Origin: Saccharum officinarum
Lineage: Eukaryota; Streptophyta; Magnoliopsida; Poales; Poaceae
Reading direction: 5' to 3'
Assembly (NCBI GenBank): GCA_020631735.1
Contig: CM036179.1
Span: forward strand, 24,543,063 to 24,607,062
DNA: 64,000 bases
Every line of letters starts with the position of its first letter. The stretch's first letter is position 1. Positions 56,856 through 64,000 of this stretch are shown piece by piece. The notes beneath the pieces are model-generated. The model was not told the origin of the DNA, made no database searches, and saw only the letters and a program-made list of their open reading frames with translations. The position numbers and the translations under genes are program-made.

Positions 56856-58379
56856 TGAAAGGATCAAGATGCCCAAGAGGAGGGTGAATCGGGCTTTTCT
56901 AAAAATAATTGCAAGAATTAATCCTACAAGCCAAACTTCACCCCTAGTGCCTACTAGTGTTCCTTGTGATTCTACCGATAAAAGTTTTGCACCCTAAGTT
57001 CCAATCCTAGACTAGAATGACAATTCTAGGAAAGTAAACAAGCAATGAAAGTAATGCACGAAAGTAAATGCTTGAAAGTAAGGGTTAGGAACACGGCGAT
57101 GTTTTGCCGAAGTATCGGAGAGTCGCCACTCCCACTAGTCCTCGTTGGAGCACCCGCGCAAGGGTGTAGCTCCCCTTGATCCGCGCAAGGATCAAGTGCT
57201 CTCTACGGGTTGATTCTTCGACACTCCGTCACGGCGAATCACCCAAAACCGCTCACAACATGAGTTGGGTCACCCACAATCTCGTCGGATGATCACGAAA
57301 CTCCAATCACCACCAAACCATCTAGGTGATGACGATCACCAAGAGTAATAAGCTAGAACTCTCACTTGACCACAACAAGCCTAATGAGAAGATAGATGCA
57401 CACTAGCTACACTTTTGTCACTAGAGAGGATTCTCAAACTTTGATTCTCAAATCACTATCCTCACTAGGGCTCTTGCACTCTCTTGCACTTCAAAGGTGT
57501 TTCTCAGCTGAACAAATGAGCAAGAGACCTCTAAAAGAGGTGGAGGGATGTATTTATATACCCCTCAGACAAATCCAACTGTTATTTGTCGAATTAGCAA
57601 AACGCGCACTGACCGGACGCGCCGGTCGACATGACCGGACGCGCCGGTCAAGTGTAACGGTCAGAAACCGGAAGTTACGCGAGTGACTAGACGCGCGGTC
57701 TGAGATGACCGACGCGCCGATCAGAGATGACCGGACGCGTCGATCAGGGATGACCGACGCGTCCGATCATGCAACAGCTTTACTGGAAAATGATCTGACG
57801 CACGACCGCGTCCGATCATAGGTGACCGGACGCGTCAGGTCACCTTGGACCTTACTGGAACGTGACCGGACGCACCGATCAGTTCACAGTCGCGTCCAAT
57901 TACACTGTTTACCCTCTGGAACACGTGTCAGACTGACTACCGCGTTCGGTCCTCAAGGACCGCGTCCGGTCGATCAGTTAACTCCACACTGAAGTGTTAG
58001 TACTGACCGAACGCGTCCGGTCATGACTAGAACCGCATCCGTCACAGGTAAATTGCTCAAACGTCTTCTAAACGCGTCGCAACTTGAACCAAGTTGCTTC
58101 CAACTGAAACTTTGAGCTTTTCTAGAGCTTCATAGTGCTAAGTTTGACAAGTGTGCACCACACCTAAACAAAAGACTTACCTAGGTCAAGCTACTCGCTC
58201 ATGCCCCCCTTTATAGTACGGTCAAAGGAAGAAACAAAGTTCCTAACGACTATTCCAGATGTAACTCACACCTTGACATACAGAACTAACCGTCCTTAAT
58301 CTTATCGTTGATCCTTTGAAAACCGAAACGATTTCCATCAAGGGACATGAATACCATATTGCCCAAAGCAGTTATCATC
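56856..58379 (-). repeat. inverted B-family Sirevirus LTR, running into the gap
   Basis: The reverse complement of the element B LTR: starts TGAAAGGATCAAGATGCCCA and reaches within about 100 bp of the LTR's other end before the N run. The palindrome hub (about 57607-58035) is present but more diverged, with several GACCGGACGCGCCGGTC-type changes. It may be a solo LTR or one end of an element missing from the assembly. Confidence 0.88.
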
Positions 58380-58479
58380 NNNNNNNNNNNNNNNNNNNNN
58401 NNNNNNNNNNNNNNNNNNNNNNNNNNNNNNNNNNNNNNNNNNNNNNNNNNNNNNNNNNNNNNNNNNNNNNNNNNNNNNN
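58380..58479. other. assembly gap (100 N)
   Basis: Exactly 100 unknown bases, placed where the outermost part of the inverted LTR should be; true size unknown. Confidence 0.99.
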
Positions 58480-58637
58480 ATGAAGGAATATTTCCGCTGA
58501 GTTATTGTCATTTAAACTAACAATTTCCATGTCTGATGATATTGTATGAAACTCTTGTATGGGTCCAGAAAGTTGATTCGACGAAAGATTCAATTGTAAT
58601 AATGATGGTAAAGTGAATAGAAATGTCGGCACATCCC
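58480..58637 (-). pseudogene. LRR receptor-like protein exon fragment at the gap
   Basis: Minus-strand sequence after a good acceptor (TTTGTTGCAG at 58647-58638) encodes DVPTFLFTLPSLLQLNLSSN, then QLSGPIQEF and MEIVSLNDN, i.e. leucine-rich repeats of the receptor-like protein class (Cf/Ve type). Near 58500 the frame shifts by one base, after which the expected L-S-G-x-I-P pattern appears in the other frame. The exon disappears into the gap. Whether a complete gene exists is unknown. Confidence 0.72.
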
Positions 58638-59837
58638 CTGCAACAAACTCAAGGGTGGGCTATGTTAAGTTCGTGTTCAGAGAACAAAGTGCATATTCTG
58701 TGAAAAATTAGTAATTAAGAAAATGAGACAGCTTTTCTAGGGACAGTCAAGGACATCAAAACGAACTAACAATAACAATTTGCACATAACTTTGTATACT
58801 CCATTCTTTCATCAAATAGCATGGAAAGAACTCATTCTGTGTTTCTGAAGTCTGTGTAGGCTGTCCATCTTCATTTTTCCCAGCAGAACACTACCATTCA
58901 TTTTTTTTCTTAGATAAAGAAATTTTTATTGATGTTAGACATTATATATATAAAGGTGATACAATCAAACCAATATCACTCCAGGCCTCTGCGTAAAATA
59001 GTGGCATGACATCTATCAAACCACAACAAGCAACAGCGACATTGTAGAAACAAAACTGTTGGGATGATTTGTGTAGGTGGGCTATAGGAGCATGGGTTGA
59101 TGAACTAGTTAGTAACAATAACAACAGGGATTATAAGTTGGTCCTCCCTTACTGAAACTTTCATGGTGTTAAGTTGGTCCTCCCTTACCGAAACTTTCAT
59201 GATGTTATGTAATACCCGAGAACAAATGTCATAAATATGAATTTTAATATGGATTAGGTGTTTTTTATAGAAGGTTGACTGGGCACCTTAAAGAGAGGCA
59301 AAAGTTGACTTTTTTTTAAGTTGTTAGATGGTTTATGAGGTCGTGAATGCATAGAGCTTGTTGAATCGTTTCCGTTTGACTATTCATATGCTTTAATGAG
59401 AGTTTGGATTGCGGAGTTACGCTTGTCGCAAGTCCTGACATGGAAAACAAAACGTGCTCCAGTAACAGTAACACGCGACTACACTAATCATGCATCTACA
59501 GTACCCGTGGCTGTTGCAATTGTCGAGTTGGACTTCTGTGCGTCTGCCATCCCTGTCCAACCCTAGCAGCCACATCTCTGTACACGAAAAGAAGAAAACA
59601 GAGGAGGAGAGAAGAAGAGAGGGATTAGGGCATGCCGTCGTCGCCGCTCATCCTGCCGTTCTTCCCTAATACTGGTTTGGCATCATCTCCTCTCTCAGTT
59701 TTCCCCATCAATCTCTCGTTCCCCTCGCTGTCCATGATGGATTTGACACGTTTGGAGTAGATTGTGGCGGCGAGAGAGTTGAAACGGCAAGAATCGCCGT
59801 GCAGTGGAGGAGGGAAGAAGGGAAGAGGAGTAGACGC
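58638..59837. other. intergenic or intron, unassigned
   Basis: No supported gene. A duplicated 31-bp phrase (GTTGGTCCTCCCTTAC) occurs near 59137 and 59170. Minus-strand 58638 onward may be intron of the LRR gene. Confidence 0.4.
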
Positions 59838-60031
59838 CAAGGTTCTGGGATTCGACCGAATTAGTCCGAATTTTAGCGAAATTCGTCCATTTCGGTGAGG
59901 TCCGAAACGAATTTTACACTTCACATTCCAAAAATTCACCGAATTGAATCCGAAATTCATCCGAATTTTTTCGAAATTCGTCCAATTCGGTTGGGACCGA
60001 ATTTTTTTCCAAAACGAATCCCAAAACCTTG
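59838..60031. mobile_element. non-autonomous hAT-like MITE
   Basis: 194 bp with inverted ends CAAGGTTCTGGGATTCG / CGAATCCCAAAACCTTG, flanked by a perfect 8-bp duplication GTAGACGC (59830-59837, 60032-60039). The interior is a long imperfect palindrome of CGAATTT/AAATTCG motifs that could fold into a hairpin. No coding sequence. Confidence 0.9.
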
Positions 60032-60039
60032 GTAGACGC

Positions 60040-60580
60040 AGGGTATTTCATCGGTGTTCTTGCTGTGGTTGCCCTAGGTGAGACGCCAAATGATGATCCA
60101 ATTCTTTTGATGAAGTTTCATGGATTAAATCACTTGTTTATATGTGGTTTAGTTGGAGCAATCCCTGAAATTAATTTCTTCCTTGTTTTGAAATGTCGTC
60201 AGACTAAGCACTCTCTGTTAATATTTATTTTCGTGTATCTTAGAGGCCTTATTAAATTTTGTGACTATGGACAAAGATGTAGAGGACTTCAATTCCTTTC
60301 TTGTGACACCAAGAAGGTTATCATAGCCTCTGTATTTTGGGTTTTATCATTGTTACAAGGTGACTATTTTTCAGTAACGAAAATCTAGACAGATTTAGAT
60401 CTAATCAGTTTATGACCCTCTTAATGGCATAAATTCATCATTTGATAGGACCAAAGTTGTAGACTTTTTTATCATGCTTTCCATATTAGTAAAGTACATA
60501 ATTTTTGGATTAGCACATCTCCAGTTTTGAATTTTTGAAGTTGGATGTCATGTTTTGGTCGACAGAAGAGTTCGGTTAAG
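60040..60580. other. unassigned, with an open frame of unknown meaning
   Basis: A plus-strand open frame ends at 60388 after about 116 codons beyond the MITE. It is hydrophobic, matches no family I recognise and starts inside the MITE, so I do not call it a gene. Confidence 0.35.
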
Positions 60581-60582
60581 TT

Positions 60583-61080
60583 CAAGGGCGTTGCTAGCGC
60601 CCGGACGTCCGGATCCGGACGCTAGCATCCTGACGCGCCGCCGAAGGCCCCGCTTCCACCCCCCACAACACGCAACAGAAGATGATAATGAAAAAAAACT
60701 GCAACCGCGCACCGTCCCCACGCGCGCGGGGGGAGCGGATCGAACCCATCCCGCACCCCCACCCCCGCACACACGGGGATCCACCCCACCTCTCCTCTCC
60801 AGAACTCGCCAGCCCCCAACCAACCTTCGCCCAAGCAGCTACTGTAACAGACAAGGACCTGCCTGCTGCACCAAAGCATGAAAACCCACTGAAACAACGG
60901 CCAAACACCTACTAAAACCAACGTCCAAACACCAATTGAAACATGCAGAAACTAAAGCTTCAAACAGACACATGAAGCCTGCTGCACCAAAAACATAAAA
61001 CTACTGCAACAACACCCCAAACACCTACAGCAACAGCGAGCGACAGCTACTTCACCATGTCGTTCAAACAAAAAAATTTG
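60583..61080. repeat. dispersed repeat with CCGGACGTCCGG end
   Basis: Begins GGGCGTTGCTAGCGCCCGGA, followed by a palindromic CCGGACGTCCGGATCCGGAC, a GC-rich body and a tail rich in CAACAACA, AAACACC and GAAACATGCAGAAAC. Looks like an inverted relative of 53386-54300. Superfamily not determined. Confidence 0.4.
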
Positions 61081-61088
61081 AAACAAAA

Positions 61089-63868
61089 TGTCACACCCAT
61101 TTATCGACCAAATGGAATGCATACACTTATGTGCGCCCAGAGATCAATCACACATAAGTTCACAAATTATAACAGAAGTATCATCACAAATGTTATTACA
61201 TCACGATATTTAAACACATAGTCTTAACACAAACGTAGCGGAAATATAAATAAAAATCTCTCGTGGTAGCTCCAGTCACAGGTACATTGACTGGTTGACA
61301 GCAAGACTAGTAATCTTCAGGGAAGTAGGCGTAGTAGTCACTATTACCTCCATCTGTTACCCATCCGGGATTTTTATCCAAATAAGAGAAATAAACAAGC
61401 GTAAGTACATCTCGTACTCAACAAGTGTAACATGGGGTTCATGAGGCTCAAAAAGGCATATTCATTGGTTTATCAGCATGTAGCTTTTAGTTAGCATGAT
61501 TTTAGCATAACAATAACATCAAAATGTCTCAATATAAACAATAAACATATGATCCATGTGAAATGATTAATGAATAGCAAAAACTTAATCATAAACAATT
61601 ATTCAACTATTCCATAAGGGTCCAAGGCCACTCGTAACCGTGAGCACGGCTGTTATAACAGTTTTACACTCTGCAGAGGTTGTACACTTTCACTGTGAGT
61701 CGTGTTACCCAAATGCCCGGGTTAATTACTCCCAAAACACTACCAAGGTGAGCAGGCAGGGTAAACACTATGAAGTCTTTCGAAGGTTCGTCTAACAAGT
61801 TAGGGCCATTAGATTCACTCGGCAAACAGATGTAGAGCCCCCCTTCCTGATGGCACAATAACACGCAGCCTATACACATGAGGACAGAGGCCGCACTATA
61901 CCTGATTCGTCAAGCCATTCTTACGCCATAAAGGAATACCTCTAACAAACTAGAAAAGGTCCTTCTATATGACTAAAGCCAGAGCCATATAGCCCCCACA
62001 GTTGTACTGTAAATCCTGGATTGTCGCTTATAGATGAGTCCTTATAGAGAGCAATTAGAGCATCAAAAGTAACCCCATGCTCTAATCCCCTTTAAACATT
62101 AATCAAAATCATCTTTTAATGTTTGTTGCATATTCCTCTAATCAATTTACATGATCATAGTCCATGTTTAAGCACTAGCCACACTACTCAATGCAATATA
62201 ATGGGTACCAAGGTAAAGGATCAATCGCTAAGTCATCCTTAACAAGGAATAAATACATAATGACATTATTTGCATAAGGTGAATAGGACAACAAGGATAA
62301 TCCCATGCTATACTTGCCTTGCTCAAACTGGTCCTGAAGATCTTGCTCGTAGTAAGGCTCTTGATCTCCAACGAATTTCTCACCGTCTAAACTCGATCAA
62401 CCATTATCAACAACACACATCCAGAGGCAATCATGCATAGACAAACAAGACTATAATTAGAACAATACACCAACAGTAAGAAAATAAAATAAAAAGTCTT
62501 TAAAATGAATCTACAACTTGCTAGGATCACACAGACGCGAAGATCACGAAAATCGGATCTAAAACGACAAAGTTATGAATTTCCAAAGATTTCCTATAGA
62601 AGAATAAATACTTTAATAAAAACTCGTAAATAAATTAATCCAAACCTACTGTACAGTTGTATAATTACATAGAGTTCGCAAATATGAATCTAACGCAATT
62701 TGAATGGACCAAATCGGAGTTAAAACGAAAATTCTACAACTAAAACAATCTGAATGGCAAAACTGTAAATATCAGAAAGCGTATTTTTCATTTACCGAAA
62801 CGAAATACGTTTTCAACCGATCAAAGCGTACTCTGAGCTTTACGTTTTAGGACTGCGGGTTGATATACTAAAAACTCAGGGTTTCTTTTACAAAATTACG
62901 AACGAACCGGTATCATTAAATAAGACCCGTCCGATTCAAAACGGACGGCCGAGATTAGATCGGGGTGAGGGAAAGAGAGAACGCCGGCGGCTACAGTAAG
63001 CCCGACGGCGGCGCCATGGCCGGACTTGGCCCGAGCTCGCCAGAGCTTGTGAAGATGACCATACCGAGCACCAATCGCCAAACCGAAAGTACCAAAAGGA
63101 AGAGCACATCACCGCGACCTTACCCCACGCGAGAACGAAGCGGAAGAGCAACCGGAGGGCGACGGCTAGCTCGTCAAGGCGGCGGTGGAGGCGGAGCTCC
63201 GACGGTGACCTTCCCGGGATGTCGAGGCGAGGGTCTAAGCGGCTCAATGAGAAGCGGGGAGTCCCGAGGTTCCGTTTTATAGCCCGGAGGCATCGCTAAG
63301 TAAGGAAGGGAGGGAGATTGGAGGCGGATTCGAATCACCGAATCGGGAGAAGAAAGGAAAACGTCGTTCGTCGATGGAAAACGCCGGAGGAAGAAGAAGG
63401 AAAGGTGAGAAGAGACACTGACAATCGGGACCCACATGTCAGCGGCTCAGGGCAGAAAAAACGCGGCCGCTGCGGGACGCGAGCGCGCGCGCGATGACGG
63501 GCCGTCAGGCCGTGACTTGGGCTCGGCCCAGGAGGAGAAGGAGGCCGCGGGAGGAAGGAAAAACGGCCCGCGTGCGCTGGGCTGCGGAGAGAAGCGGCCC
63601 AAGAGCAGAGAGAGAATAAGAAATCTTTTTCCCAATTTTTCAAATTCCTTTTTCAAAAGATTTTCAAATCCAAATTTAAATTTAAATCAAACCACTCATC
63701 TCAAAAATTTAAATGCAACAGCATGAGTGCACAAACATGTTTCTACTCTTATATTTGATTTTAAATTTATAAAAATTATTCTTATTCTAAATTTGCATGC
63801 TTCACAAAAATAAATATAAAAATCATATTTTCCTATTTTTCTTCTTTTCAAATTTTTAGGGTGTTACA
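61089..63868 (-). repeat. 3' LTR of a minus-strand Gypsy chromovirus (Tekay/Del type)
   Basis: On the minus strand the LTR starts TGTAACACCC at 63868, right after the purine tract AAGGGGGTAGAAT, and ends GGGTGTGACA at 61089: about 2.78 kb, a usual length for Tekay/Del LTRs. Upstream on that strand lies the chromodomain end of pol. The other half of the element is beyond the window, so its target duplication cannot be checked. Confidence 0.82.
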
Positions 63869-63914
63869 ATTCTACCCCCTTAAGATGAATCTCGTCCCGA
63901 GATTCGACCGATGC

Positions 63915-63998
63915 TTACTCAAACAATTGCGGGTAGGTTTTTCTCAGATCCTCTTCTCGTTCCCAAGTAGCCTCTTCTGCTGTGTACCGATTCCATTG
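63915..63998 (-). CDS. pol: chromovirus Pol C-terminus with chromodomain end (partial)
   Basis: The minus strand encodes QWNRYTAEEATWEREEDL and continues to YPQLFE before TAA at 63917-63915. This is the C-terminal half of a chromodomain of the kind fused to integrase in Tekay/Del chromoviruses, thought to target insertion to heterochromatin. Just downstream the same frame reads ESRDEIHLKGVEL before another stop, also typical of this lineage's pol 3' end. The rest lies beyond 64000. Confidence 0.85.
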   Translation of the reverse strand, partial: QWNRYTAEEATWEREEDLRKTYPQLFE

Positions 63999-64000
63999 TA

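Noticed and set aside
59625..59960. Minus-strand 111-codon open frame
   Set aside because: Half of it lies in the hAT MITE and the rest has no family signature.
60029..60388. A 119-codon open frame as a membrane protein gene
   Set aside because: It starts within a hAT MITE and its hydrophobic translation matches nothing; likely chance.
1..64000. tRNA or rRNA genes
   Set aside because: No cloverleaf-type gene was recognised by eye; the only tRNA-like sequence is the SINE head.

Overview
The window is plant nuclear DNA from a grass, most likely the Andropogoneae (sorghum, sugarcane, Miscanthus type). The grounds are Sirevirus LTR retrotransposons with GACCGGACGCGTCCGGTC palindrome arrays, many Tourist and Stowaway MITEs, Ac/Ds-like ends, and three grass-type genes. 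Two runs of exactly 100 N (28768-28867, 58380-58479) mark scaffold joins. Species is inferred, not proven.

Layout. 1-5.3 kb is gene-free and holds MITEs, several with intact target-site duplications. 5341-16394 is a nearly intact Sirevirus (element A: TSD ACAAC, gag, pol with one nonsense codon). 17322-19513 is a U-box/ARM E3 ligase gene (PUB17-like). 19.8-23 kb holds a Stowaway, a tRNA-type SINE with an 18-bp TSD and a 276-bp Ds-like element. 23097-25592 is a B-lectin receptor-like kinase. After a gene-poor stretch and a piece of another LTR-like repeat, 28961-42396 is a second, larger Sirevirus (element B: gag, pol, and a third degenerate ORF with its own leader and a promoter-like repeat hub). 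42.4-46.6 kb holds repeat debris, a second Ds-like element and MITEs. 46643-51538 (minus strand) is a seven-exon NHL-repeat membrane protein gene with a LINE tail in its largest intron. 51.7-53.2 kb is a MITE cluster upstream of that gene. 53-61 kb is repeats plus a third, inverted B-family LTR that runs into the second gap, and an LRR receptor exon on the far side of the gap. 61089-64000 is the 3' LTR and chromodomain end of a minus-strand chromovirus (Tekay/Del type).

The cellular genes (E3 ligase, lectin kinase, LRR fragment, NHL protein) do not form a pathway that I can demonstrate; three of them belong to families often linked to defence or surface signalling. The most informative signals are in element B: an internal copy of the LTR palindrome hub in front of a leader with a plausible intron, then a third ORF broken by ten TAG codons and one TGA. 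gag and pol of the same element use essentially only CAA for glutamine, whereas the third ORF uses CAG. The gag/pol junctions of A and B share an acceptor-like TAG|GT although the frame offset between gag and pol differs. Finally, most frame breaks in otherwise well-preserved genes are one-base losses in short G or C runs, so many 'pseudogene' signs here may be assembly errors.
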